DNA of 12,182 nt from Ignavibacteriales bacterium (GCA_003142915.1 PLNZ01000331.1:1-12182); one strand, 5' to 3'; shown: positions 1-6,933, numbered from the stretch's first letter. Notes: a model not told the origin generated them from the letters alone. Numbers and translations: made by a program.

Positions 1-132
1 CGATTATGGCGACTATTGACAACATTACTGGTTTTGGCATTTTGCCCTCCTATTATATTGGTTGTTGGCCTAAATTTAATAATTGAGAACAAATTTAAAG
101 TTTTCTCTTTCAAGCATTCGGCATGTATATAA
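1..132 (+). CDS. C-terminal end of a membrane protein (partial, cut by window edge)
   Basis: Frame 1 is open from the first base to a TAA at 130-132, giving 43 residues of the C-terminus of a larger protein. Residues about 5-28 form a strongly hydrophobic stretch (LLTTLLVLAFCPPIILVVGL and following), followed by a polar, lysine-containing tail (ENKFKVFSFKHSACI). This is the pattern of a last transmembrane helix with a cytoplasmic tail. The family cannot be recognised from so little sequence; a polysaccharide polymerase, flippase, acyltransferase or transporter would all fit. The frame could be open by chance, but the hydrophobic helix makes a real gene end more likely. It reads in the same direction as the gene at 507. 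Confidence 0.5.
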   Translation, partial: RLWRLLTTLLVLAFCPPIILVVGLNLIIENKFKVFSFKHSACI

Positions 133-506
133 TGCGCGAACAAGTTGAAGTGGAGAAACTCATGAGCTATGAGCTGATATAAAGTGTGGAATATAAACTA
201 TGTTAGAGAAATAGAGTCAAGAAAAATTTAAATTTAATTGTCAGATGTCTAGGGGGTGGAAGAGAGATCTGATTAGAATCGTTCGAGGCGCTTCAGAAAA
301 GATATACGTCTTTTTAAATTCTTTGGAGAATTAGGCTCAGCAGGTTATATATTAAAGCTGAGAAGGAAAAATCCCAGCTTGATCTGAGGAACCAATTATG
401 AGAATTAATACAACACAAGCGTAGCTTCGCTCCGATCAAGGGTGACTGATTCAATCTGAACAACATGTCTAAATTATTGGAATAGACAGAGAGTGAGAGA
501 AGTAAT
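133..506. other. Non-coding stretch with several inverted repeats; possible leader of the gene at 507
   Basis: No convincing reading frame was found in these 374 bases. Several inverted repeats are visible: CAGATGTCT (242-250) with AGAGATCTG (263-271), eight of nine positions pairing; CTCAGC (336-341) with GCTGAG (357-362); AAGCTG (355-360) with CAGCTT (375-380); and AGCG (418-421) with CGCT (428-431). None is followed by a T-run, so none looks like an intrinsic terminator for the gene ending at 132. A weak sigma70-like pair, TTGGAG at 323-328 and TATATA at 346-351 with 17 bases between, could start transcription toward 507, but it matches consensus at only about seven of twelve positions. 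I see no JUMPstart/ops element. Confidence 0.4.
336..380 (+). promoter_or_regulatory. Overlapping, mutually exclusive hairpins
   Basis: The segment 357-360 can pair either upstream (CTCAGC 336-341 with GCTGAG 357-362, loop of 15) or downstream (AAGCTG 355-360 with CAGCTT 375-380, the latter extended by GGA 365-367 with TCC 372-374 around an AAAA loop). Competing stems of this kind are typical of switching RNA leaders. There is no downstream T-run and no known riboswitch core, so a regulatory role is speculative. Confidence 0.22.
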
Positions 507-1046
507 ATGACTGAAACAAATTCATATTCAATTTGGTTGATTCCTTCTGGTGATATTTATGACTCACTTAGTAGAATCATTTCAAGTTTTAGTGTCCGAT
601 ATCAAACACCTCTTTTCATTCCACACATAACTTTGATTGACAGTCTTACGGGAAGCATAGATGATGTTTCCCAAAAAATATTCCAATTAGTTTCTCTAAT
701 CCATCCTTTTGAAATAAGACTTGAGAGGCTTGATCATCTTGAGGAATATTTTAAATGTCTTTTTATTAGAGTAGAAAAAACAACTCAAATTATGCAGGCT
801 TATTTAAGAGCAATAACTATTTTCAATATTAAAACAGATTTTGAATATATGCCACATCTTAGTTTATTATATGGAAAACTAAAACGTGAAGAAAAGGATC
901 ACATTATTAAATCTCTACGAGTTGAGGAATATAAAATTAACTTCTCAGTAAATAACATAGCCATAGTACAAATAACAGGTCATCCAGAGTCTTGGCGTCC
1001 AGCGAAATATTTTGACATATTAAATAGCTTGAATAATAAAGCGTAA
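507..1046 (+). CDS. 2H phosphoesterase, cyclic phosphodiesterase (CPDase) type
   Basis: This 179-residue protein carries the two H-x-(T/S) motifs that define the 2H phosphoesterase superfamily: PHITLI with H40 and T42, and MPHLSLLYG with H117 and S119. The second motif and the overall length resemble plant/yeast-type cyclic phosphodiesterases, which open ADP-ribose 1'',2''-cyclic phosphate and nucleoside 2',3'-cyclic phosphates. The substrate here is not proven. The protein is predicted cytosolic, with no signal peptide or membrane segment. ATG 507 is the only sensible start: an in-frame TAG lies at 483-485, no other start codon lies between, and a purine-rich GAGAGAAG precedes it. The gene converges on the minus-strand operon, with only 18 bases between its stop and the ROK kinase stop and no visible terminator. 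It may belong functionally with that operon, which encodes a second 2H protein. Confidence 0.88.
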   Translation: MTETNSYSIWLIPSGDIYDSLSRIISSFSVRYQTPLFIPHITLIDSLTGSIDDVSQKIFQLVSLIHPFEIRLERLDHLEEYFKCLFIRVEKTTQIMQAYLRAITIFNIKTDFEYMPHLSLLYGKLKREEKDHIIKSLRVEEYKINFSVNNIAIVQITGHPESWRPAKYFDILNSLNNKA

Positions 1047-1064
1047 ATTAAAAGATTGATTGCA

Positions 1065-2060
1065 TCAAATATTTAGGGAATATACGGCAGCACCTTTTAG
1101 GCACGCTTCTTCATCAGCGTCACCCATCACCAAAAGATCATCAATTTTATTTGATAGTAATGCATAGTCGCAAATATCCGCCATTTCTTTCTGAAGAATG
1201 CATTTATAAATTTCATCTAGTGATAACGCAAAACCTCCAATTATGACTACTTTGTCAAGCCCAAAGGCAGCTGTCAGAAATAATAAAATTGTTGCAAGAG
1301 GACGTGAACATTGACTAATGACATTAATAGTCCATAAATCACCCAATTTAGCTGCTGGCACAATATGATCTTCGTTGGTCAGGTTATCAGGTGAGCCATG
1401 AAAAGTTGCAGCACAAACAGACTTATTAAAATTGATTCTATCACGATTAGCCTCAATTCTGGCAAATCGTTCTACGCCCCGCCCTGATGAAATTGCGCCT
1501 AAGTGCCCTTTGCCGCCACAATCACAAAGCAATGCATCATTTTTTCGATCAATCACAATATGCCCAATCTCTCCTGCAAAAGGCACATCATCAAGTACAC
1601 CTTTAACTTTGCCTCTATCAAATACTTTACTCCCTATTCCGCTGCTAACAGTAACAACAATGAACCGATTAGAATCAATTTTATTACTAAAGTACCAAGC
1701 AGCGGCCGAAACATCGTTTATTATATACGTTTGACGTCCAGTAATGTGTTTTACCTTCTCCACAAGATCCGGGATGGCATCATTATTACCGACAACAGTC
1801 GGTGCATTAATAATGCGTGAAGGAAACTCTACAGGTCCTGGAAAAGATATTATTATCGGAGATTCTTTCGTTATTAGACTTTGGGCATCGCTGCTGTAAT
1901 TAACAATCTCATTGATAATCTCATTCCAAATATCCGCAGGTGAGTAATTATGGATGAAACTTTTTATTCTCTTTTTTTTTATATTAAGAAGAGAGGCTTT
2001 GTCATCAGCAATAGCACTTCTAAGATGAGTTCCCCCAAGATCAAACACTAAAGCCGCCAT
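1065..2060 (-). CDS. ROK-family sugar (or cyclitol) kinase
   Basis: This 331-residue protein has the ROK (repressor, ORF, kinase) layout: the N-terminal phosphate loop DLGGTHLR (residues 7-14), the catalytic Asp in IINDVSAAA (N115, D116), GEIGH at 163-167, a zinc-binding-like CDCGGKGHLG (179-188) and the adenosine-loop strand VVIIGGF (271-277). It has no N-terminal HTH, so it should be a kinase rather than a repressor. The usual third zinc cysteine of C-x-C-G-x-x-G-C is His here (H186). It is the last gene of the operon; AGGAG in the end of the upstream gene precedes its ATG by 8-9 bases. Lying beside a sugar phosphate cyclase, it may phosphorylate a cyclitol, as the kinase AcbM does with 2-epi-5-epi-valiolone in acarbose synthesis (recalled comparison). 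Glucose or another hexose is the conservative alternative. Confidence 0.88.
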   Translation of the reverse strand: MAALVFDLGGTHLRSAIADDKASLLNIKKKRIKSFIHNYSPADIWNEIINEIVNYSSDAQSLITKESPIIISFPGPVEFPSRIINAPTVVGNNDAIPDLVEKVKHITGRQTYIINDVSAAAWYFSNKIDSNRFIVVTVSSGIGSKVFDRGKVKGVLDDVPFAGEIGHIVIDRKNDALLCDCGGKGHLGAISSGRGVERFARIEANRDRINFNKSVCAATFHGSPDNLTNEDHIVPAAKLGDLWTINVISQCSRPLATILLFLTAAFGLDKVVIIGGFALSLDEIYKCILQKEMADICDYALLSNKIDDLLVMGDADEEACLKGAAVYSLNI

Positions 2061-2064
2061 TCAG

Positions 2065-4074
2065 CTATCTCCTATACGAATTCGAAAATGCAATAGCTTG
2101 TTGAATTTCTGCGTAACTAACATCTTGAATGAATTCTGCTAACCCAATATCCTTAGGAACTACCAAATTCAACGTTCCACCCCTGTGAGCTCTTATGGTA
2201 TCTAGTGCACTTAACAGATCTTGAGCTGATGAGACAGTTTGCTTGAAATCTAATCCAATTAAGTTATACACATCTAATAATCTTTTTAAGGCTTCTCTTT
2301 TGCAAATCCTTCGTTGAACAGCAGTAAAAGTGCAATAAAGCATATCTATTCCGACGGCTAAACCATGAGGAATTGTATAGTCACTCATGGCTTCAATAGT
2401 TGGACTGAACGTATGACCAAAATCGACTAATCTCTGCAAATTTGCCTCTTTAATATTAGGTTGTAGTTCAGCCATCATTGTTTGCTCAGAACGTAACATA
2501 ACTTCTAATGCAATTTCGCTCGGTTGTTGAAACTTATTATCAACTAACGCTTCGCCATTCTGTTCAATGAGCTTGAAAAGCTCTTCATCGCAAATGATAC
2601 CCATTTTAACTATTTCAGCAATCCCAAATGTTATTTCTTTCTTGTCAAGAGTTTTCAAGAAAAGCGAATCATTAATACTTCCGATTGCTGGATAAAAGGC
2701 TCCCAATAAATTTTTATGTTTTCCAAAATTAATTCCTTGTTTAATACCAACTCCGACATCTATCATGCCAATTAAGGTTGTCGGTATCCTCAGATAAGGA
2801 ACCCCTCTACGAAATATGGAAGCGGCAAAACCTACAACATCAAGGACAACACCACCTCCAATTGCCAGTATTATTCCATCTCGCCTCAACCCTGCTTCTA
2901 TAGCAGCCTTGCAGATTTCCTGTGCTTGAATCCATGTTTTGTTACGTTCCTCGCCTTTTATTCTTAAGTGGCCAGTTAAATTTGTCTTTTTTTCAAGATA
3001 GGCAAAAATGTCTTGACCATAAAGATCAAAAACTTTATCATCAATAACAACTAAAATTGGTTTTGATTTCGTAAATTCAATAATTGAATTATCTGTAAGA
3101 TCATAAACGCTTTGAGTTGGATGAATAATCTTATATTCAATATTTTCTGGTGGCGTTTTTATATTGAATATTCGTGATTGTGTATGGTGGGTTGCCCAAA
3201 CTCCTGGACCACATATTATTTTTTGCGCATAATTTAATGCGCCAATTTGTAAAGCAACGTTAGCCGTCTTTTTTATCATGAAACCTTCAGTGGGAATTGG
3301 CAGATCTTTTCCGATCAACCTTTCTCTAAGTATTTCGCGAAGTGGATCAAGTAGAACCTCAAAAAAAAGACCAGAGCAGAGAATAAGATTGATATCTGCA
3401 ACATAATTAAGAGATATGATTGTATCGAACAATTCTTTTAGACTACTCTTAATTATTTTTTTATAATCATCTATAGCGGTCAAGTAACTTGCCTCTAAAT
3501 TTCTGAGAGTATTCAAGCTGCCATTTGAAATATCAGGTTTTTCTATAAAGGTGTTACTCGAGTATAAACGATGAAGCAATACATCATCGAAATCATGTTT
3601 ATCACTTGATTGCATACTAAAAACTTTCGATAAACTACTGTTTTCTCCGAAAGTTGTGAAACTCCCATCCGCTTTTATCTGAAACAAAACAAGTTTTCCT
3701 TTTGAACTTGAATCAATAAGAAGAGATTGACCAATATTAAGAACAGATGAATGAATTAAAGCGACATGCGGAGGGACACGGACTATTGGAATCGGATATG
3801 AACTCAATACGGACCGCGAACCAGGCTCCTCATAATCTTTATCAATTAGCACAATTCCTAACAACACATACGGAACGACAATTTCTTGAATTGAATTTGT
3901 CAGTTCAACAAACTTCTTTTCCTTTATTACTCTACGAAATTTATCGGTATCCTCATGATTTATCTCTTTTCCGTCGATTATTTTTCGTGACGCTTCATCG
4001 AAATAGGTAAAAAACCAATTTCCATTTATACGACAATCGAGAACCGCATTAATACATTGCATATTGTTATTCAT
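2065..4074 (-). CDS. Two-part protein: divergent N-terminal (ASKHA-like?) domain plus sugar phosphate cyclase (EEVS/DHQS-like)
   Basis: Residues about 305-660 form a complete sugar phosphate cyclase of the dehydroquinate synthase fold. Visible parts are the NAD-binding GGGVVLDVVGF (406-416), PTTLIGMID (431-439), K445 and KN (454-455), AEIVKMG with E487 and K490, GHTFSP with H554, and PHGLAVGIDM with H570. E487, H554 and H570 are the expected metal ligands. GHTFSP and RAHRGG (628-633) point to the sedoheptulose-7-phosphate cyclase group, which yields 2-epi-5-epi-valiolone or relatives, rather than to dehydroquinate synthase, which has GHTFGH. The product class is uncertain because K445 is followed by Gln. 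Ordinary cyclases run about 360-420 residues, so the first ~300 are extra. They resemble a degenerate actin/Hsp70-type ATPase: LLIDSSSKGKLVLF (118-131) like a phosphate-2 loop, and ILCSG (231-235) followed by ANVALQIGALNYA (271-283). Fifth gene of the operon; its ATG lies 4 bases after the cupin stop. Confidence 0.85.
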   Translation of the reverse strand: MNNNMQCINAVLDCRINGNWFFTYFDEASRKIIDGKEINHEDTDKFRRVIKEKKFVELTNSIQEIVVPYVLLGIVLIDKDYEEPGSRSVLSSYPIPIVRVPPHVALIHSSVLNIGQSLLIDSSSKGKLVLFQIKADGSFTTFGENSSLSKVFSMQSSDKHDFDDVLLHRLYSSNTFIEKPDISNGSLNTLRNLEASYLTAIDDYKKIIKSSLKELFDTIISLNYVADINLILCSGLFFEVLLDPLREILRERLIGKDLPIPTEGFMIKKTANVALQIGALNYAQKIICGPGVWATHHTQSRIFNIKTPPENIEYKIIHPTQSVYDLTDNSIIEFTKSKPILVVIDDKVFDLYGQDIFAYLEKKTNLTGHLRIKGEERNKTWIQAQEICKAAIEAGLRRDGIILAIGGGVVLDVVGFAASIFRRGVPYLRIPTTLIGMIDVGVGIKQGINFGKHKNLLGAFYPAIGSINDSLFLKTLDKKEITFGIAEIVKMGIICDEELFKLIEQNGEALVDNKFQQPSEIALEVMLRSEQTMMAELQPNIKEANLQRLVDFGHTFSPTIEAMSDYTIPHGLAVGIDMLYCTFTAVQRRICKREALKRLLDVYNLIGLDFKQTVSSAQDLLSALDTIRAHRGGTLNLVVPKDIGLAEFIQDVSYAEIQQAIAFSNSYRR

Positions 4075-4078
4075 TCAC

Positions 4079-4435
4079 TTAAGGTATTGCTACTTGTATA
4101 ACCAATATTACAACATCAGAATCTGTATCATTCACTAGGCTATGAGTTTGCTCTGAGCGAACTACAGCTATACTTCCCGACTCTAGACGCTTCTCATCAC
4201 CGTTTATAATAACTAGTGGGGTACCCGATACAATAAAATATATTTCCTCATTGTTTACATGTTGATGAGTACCAATTTCACATTTTGTTGGTATAATAGT
4301 GTAATCAATAAAATCAATAGGACTAACAAACTCATCATCTGTTAACAAACGACGAAACAGAATGGCTCCATTCCCACCATGATCAGATTTCAACTTTAAT
4401 GGTGAAACCTGATTAATACTAATGAAATGTTTCAC
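4079..4435 (-). CDS. Small cupin-domain protein
   Basis: This 118-residue protein is a single cupin barrel. Motif 1 is GTHQHVNNEEIYFIVSG, giving metal ligands H57, H59 and E64 with G71 in place. Motif 2 is GSIAVVRSEQTHSLVN, with H98 as the fourth ligand and N102 at the expected spot. All four ligands are present, so it can bind a divalent metal and may act as an isomerase, epimerase or oxygenase, or simply bind a sugar; sequence alone does not decide. The start is GTG (4433-4435), chosen because GAGGG lies 4 bases upstream and the reading frame then begins MKHF. It sits between the DeoR-type domain (11 bases upstream) and the cyclase (4 bases downstream), so it is probably co-translated with a cyclitol or sugar pathway. 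Confidence 0.85.
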   Translation of the reverse strand: MKHFISINQVSPLKLKSDHGGNGAILFRRLLTDDEFVSPIDFIDYTIIPTKCEIGTHQHVNNEEIYFIVSGTPLVIINGDEKRLESGSIAVVRSEQTHSLVNDTDSDVVILVIQVAIP

Positions 4436-4446
4436 GTTGCCCTCAA

Positions 4447-5166
4447 CTATGCCAATATTACTGAATTATTGGTAATTAGACCAATGCTATTAGCCATTTG
4501 TAAGAATTCATTAAATTCTTTAGAGTGATCGGAATCATCCTTCATCCCAACAATTATTCTTGTTGGGATACTCTTTACTTTATCATGATCAACAAAAAAA
4601 TTTAATGTATTGTCAATTGTACAGTCAACTTTGCCGACAATACGACTTCCTAGTGGTGGCTCATGAAACTTATTCTCATCGCAAAGAAAATATATTTCTG
4701 ATGATTTATTAATCACTTTTTGTTTTATTGTTATCACATCTGAGATACTTCCATAAACAATCAATTTTAAATTGATAGGACATACCCCGATGAAGGCTTT
4801 GTCGATGATTACTTCACTTTGGGTTTCAAATTCAAAGCCTTTTCCGTCAAAAGCATCGTGATGTGGAACATATCTTCCGCCTATAAGTATGAAATTAAAA
4901 AGGTCACGATGTTCTAATGCCATATATTCAGAAAGTATAGAGGCATTAGTTGTATAAATGGTTAGGGGAGACAACTTATCATATGAGGCGAATATCTCCT
5001 TTGCTAGATATACAAAAGTGCTACCACAATCTAAATAAATATGATCATATCTAGAGATGATATTTCTTTCAATTACTGCCTTGGCTGCTGCCTCTTTAAG
5101 ATCTGAATTTTTATGTATCCTGGCTTGCCAGGACACATCAGGAGAGAAAATATGTAACTTAGTCAT
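4447..5166 (-). CDS. Stand-alone DeoR-type sensor domain (DeoRC, ISOCOT fold) without HTH
   Basis: The 239 residues match the C-terminal sugar-phosphate-binding domain of DeoR/GlpR regulators: IYLDCGST (43-50), IYTTNASI (70-77), LIGGRY (94-99), KAFIGV (123-128) and the closing CDENKF (162-167). In DeoR proteins a ~60-residue winged HTH precedes this domain. Here the protein begins almost directly at its first helix (SDLKEAAAKAVIERN, 21-35), so no DNA-binding domain is encoded. The last ~65 residues, ending NSVILA, are also outside the usual domain. The ATG overlaps the stop of the upstream 2H gene by four bases (ATGA), with GAGGA just before it, indicating translational coupling. It may sense a phosphorylated intermediate, partner another protein, or be an isomerase, since the fold is shared with ribose-5-phosphate isomerase. 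A DNA-binding role seems unlikely. Confidence 0.82.
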   Translation of the reverse strand: MTKLHIFSPDVSWQARIHKNSDLKEAAAKAVIERNIISRYDHIYLDCGSTFVYLAKEIFASYDKLSPLTIYTTNASILSEYMALEHRDLFNFILIGGRYVPHHDAFDGKGFEFETQSEVIIDKAFIGVCPINLKLIVYGSISDVITIKQKVINKSSEIYFLCDENKFHEPPLGSRIVGKVDCTIDNTLNFFVDHDKVKSIPTRIIVGMKDDSDHSKEFNEFLQMANSIGLITNNSVILA

Positions 5167-5888
5167 TCCTCACTACCCTCAGACTTGAGTTTATAGGGCC
5201 CATTGATTTTTATGCAAGAAGCCATGCCATACCAAGTCGCGCCCCACGAAATAAATATATTATCCATGATCCAATTCTGTTCCCGAAGTTGAGGTGCATT
5301 TTTCAATATATGTATCCATTTTTCTATAGGTATAGAAATAGGAGATATATATCTCATCAAAGTTACATGGGCAGACATGGCTGCATATCTTGCGTCTAAT
5401 TGGATACCGGTATTATTTATTCTTTCAGACATTATTTCCCGCCCCGTTTGAAGAGAATCATTAGAGGGAATAAAATTTAATGCTACCCCGCGAGGATCAA
5501 ATGATAAAATTGGAGAATCTAACTTTATTCTTTCAACTTCGGATAAAACACTCCTAATGTTCAATTTCAAAATATCAGCGATTCTGTCTACTTTTTCTAT
5601 GGGTTGGCTATGACAAATCTCAAGCAATGTCAAATGGATGTCTTTGATAGGATAGAAATATTGATTAGGCTCAAAGTTACTGAGATACTCAATGATTGTT
5701 TGAATATGCTCCATGATTATCTCAGATGGACGACAAATTAAATTAACACCGTACCTTCTGTCAGTGCCTGATTTCTTTATTTCATTAATAAGCACATCAT
5801 CAAGAATAGGCCCTGTTTCAAGCAACTTGTGTTCTCCTTCTTCTATTCGTTTTGATATGTTCTGTATAAGATAATTCCTGTCAATCAT
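5163..5888 (-). CDS. 2H phosphoesterase, 2'-5' RNA ligase-like family
   Basis: This 241-residue protein has the paired 2H motifs DIHLTLLE (H85, T87) and SAHVTLMRY (H174, T176), about 89 residues apart as expected for the two lobes. The N-terminal ~45 residues are a charged helical extension before the first strand (RYGVNLICRP, 45-54). Family members hydrolyse or form 2',5' and 2',3'-cyclic phosphate linkages in RNA ends or small nucleotides, so a cyclic phosphate or phosphodiester of a small molecule is a reasonable substrate class. It shows no obvious sequence likeness to the other 2H protein (507-1046) beyond the motifs, so the two were probably recruited independently. The start is supported by AAAGGG at 5897-5902 on this strand. 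It follows the SDR gene by 26 bases and overlaps the next gene by four. Confidence 0.83.
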   Translation of the reverse strand: MIDRNYLIQNISKRIEEGEHKLLETGPILDDVLINEIKKSGTDRRYGVNLICRPSEIIMEHIQTIIEYLSNFEPNQYFYPIKDIHLTLLEICHSQPIEKVDRIADILKLNIRSVLSEVERIKLDSPILSFDPRGVALNFIPSNDSLQTGREIMSERINNTGIQLDARYAAMSAHVTLMRYISPISIPIEKWIHILKNAPQLREQNWIMDNIFISWGATWYGMASCIKINGPYKLKSEGSEE

Positions 5889-5896
5889 ATTTTGTA

Positions 5897-5902
5897 CCCT
5901 TT
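5897..5902 (-). promoter_or_regulatory. Ribosome binding site of the 2H gene
   Basis: AAAGGG on the minus strand lies 8 bases upstream of the ATG at 5886-5888, supporting that start. Confidence 0.6.
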
Positions 5903-5914
5903 ATTTAAAGTATA

Positions 5915-6862
5915 TTAGAGATATCTTTTAGTGTCAATTATGTGTTTATCATAGCCATCTAATAATGTTATTCCTGATGGGATTACACCGTCTGATTTCA
6001 TCTTTAATAACCCCTCTTTGATTCCTGATAATTCAATTTTTAAGCTCCGTTCCAGTTTATTAGAATTTAGACAAGAATATTTAGGTCTTAATCCTAATGC
6101 TGACTCAATTGGCTCTACTAGATTCTCATTAAGGCCAAAATATTGAGCAGTAGCCAACGCAAGTTCATAGCGGCTTACACTATCCTTGCCTGACAAATGA
6201 AATATGCCTTCTAAATTTGATAAAGCTATTTTACTAATAGCCATTGCTCCTTCGCCAATATATATAGGTGTATTATAGAGATTTGTAGGCATCTCTATTC
6301 TTTGATTATTAGCAAGACTATTTATCGTGTCACTAACTGTGTTTGATGATTGTAATGGCAAATGATAACCGAATAATATACTAGATCTTATAATTATAAA
6401 ACTTAGACTTGAACTTAATACAATTTTTTCTCCCTCAAATTTTACTTGCCCGTAAGTGTTGAATGGTTTAGCAATGTCTTCTTCAAAATATATCTGCTTA
6501 GTACCATTAAAAACACAATCAGAAGAAACATATATTAGTCTAGCTCTTAATTCTTGGCAAGCACTTGTCACATTATTCGTCCCCTCAACGTGAATTTGCC
6601 GGGCTCTCTGAGGATACCTCTGACAAAAAGCGACATCCTTCGTGCCTGCAATATGAATAACAATGTTAGGTCCGATTCGCTGAAATAGTGAATTAACTGC
6701 TTGTTTGTTAGAAACGTCTAATCGCTCATGGTTCGTGCTTTCTACTCTAACGAACTCATTTGTTAAATAAGTCCCGTATACCTTTACATTCTCATTTCTT
6801 ACAAGGTAATGACTCACACGCGTTCCGATGAACCCACTTGCCCCAGTAATCAATATTTTCAT
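5915..6862 (-). CDS. RmlD-like extended SDR (NAD(P)-dependent sugar/cyclitol oxidoreductase)
   Basis: This 315-residue protein is a full-length extended short-chain dehydrogenase/reductase. It starts with the nucleotide-binding GASGFIG (7-13), has a conserved D49 in RLDVSN, the strand YVSSDCVFNG with S113-S114-D115, and the catalytic YGQVK (Y137, K141). SSDxVF and the TYG context are typical of dTDP-4-dehydrorhamnose reductase (RmlD) and its relatives, which reduce a keto group on a nucleotide-linked sugar. No other rhamnose gene (rmlA, B, C) is nearby, so the true substrate is probably different, perhaps the keto-cyclitol made by the cyclase in the same operon. It is the first gene of the operon. 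GGGAA lies about 10 bases before the ATG, and a promoter candidate lies some 40-70 bases upstream. Confidence 0.88.
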   Translation of the reverse strand: MKILITGASGFIGTRVSHYLVRNENVKVYGTYLTNEFVRVESTNHERLDVSNKQAVNSLFQRIGPNIVIHIAGTKDVAFCQRYPQRARQIHVEGTNNVTSACQELRARLIYVSSDCVFNGTKQIYFEEDIAKPFNTYGQVKFEGEKIVLSSSLSFIIIRSSILFGYHLPLQSSNTVSDTINSLANNQRIEMPTNLYNTPIYIGEGAMAISKIALSNLEGIFHLSGKDSVSRYELALATAQYFGLNENLVEPIESALGLRPKYSCLNSNKLERSLKIELSGIKEGLLKMKSDGVIPSGITLLDGYDKHIIDTKRYL

Positions 6863-6904
6863 TGATAATTATTTCCCAATTTTTTTAATCTCTAATGTTT
6901 TTAA

Positions 6905-6933
6905 AAAATACGTTAATTTGCGCTTTTAGTCAA
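6905..6933 (-). promoter_or_regulatory. Sigma70-like promoter of the six-gene operon
   Basis: On the minus strand, TTGACT (6928-6933) and TATTTT (6905-6910) are separated by exactly 17 bases. The -35 box matches consensus at five of six positions and the -10 box at four. Transcription would start near 6898, leaving a leader of about 35 bases before the SDR ATG at 6862. Location and spacing fit well, but the AT-richness of the region makes chance matches easy. Confidence 0.5.

Noticed and set aside
242..271. Terminator of the membrane protein gene at 1-132
   Set aside because: The stem has a G-G mismatch and a 12-base loop and no following T-run.
1047..1064. Bidirectional terminator between the convergent gene ends
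   Set aside because: The 18 bases hold no stem with T-runs; any terminator would have to lie inside the coding ends and I could not find one.
1432..1820. Two plus-strand open frames of about 100 codons inside the ROK kinase gene
   Set aside because: They are antisense shadows of a gene with full ROK motifs and have no family resemblance of their own.
3747..4010. 87-codon plus-strand frame inside the cyclase gene
   Set aside because: It is antisense to the N-terminal domain of an intact protein, with no ribosome site or motif.
2065..4074. Simple annotation of the cyclase as 3-dehydroquinate synthase (aroB)
   Set aside because: GHTFSP, the VGVGIKQGIN segment and RAHRGG differ from AroB, and the protein is far longer, with no shikimate gene nearby.
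4447..5166. Transcriptional regulator of the operon
   Set aside because: The DeoR-type ligand domain is complete but there is no helix-turn-helix, so direct DNA binding is not supported.
5915..6862. Assignment as rmlD of a dTDP-rhamnose pathway
   Set aside because: rmlA, rmlB and rmlC are absent and the neighbours point elsewhere, so only the fold-level family is claimed.
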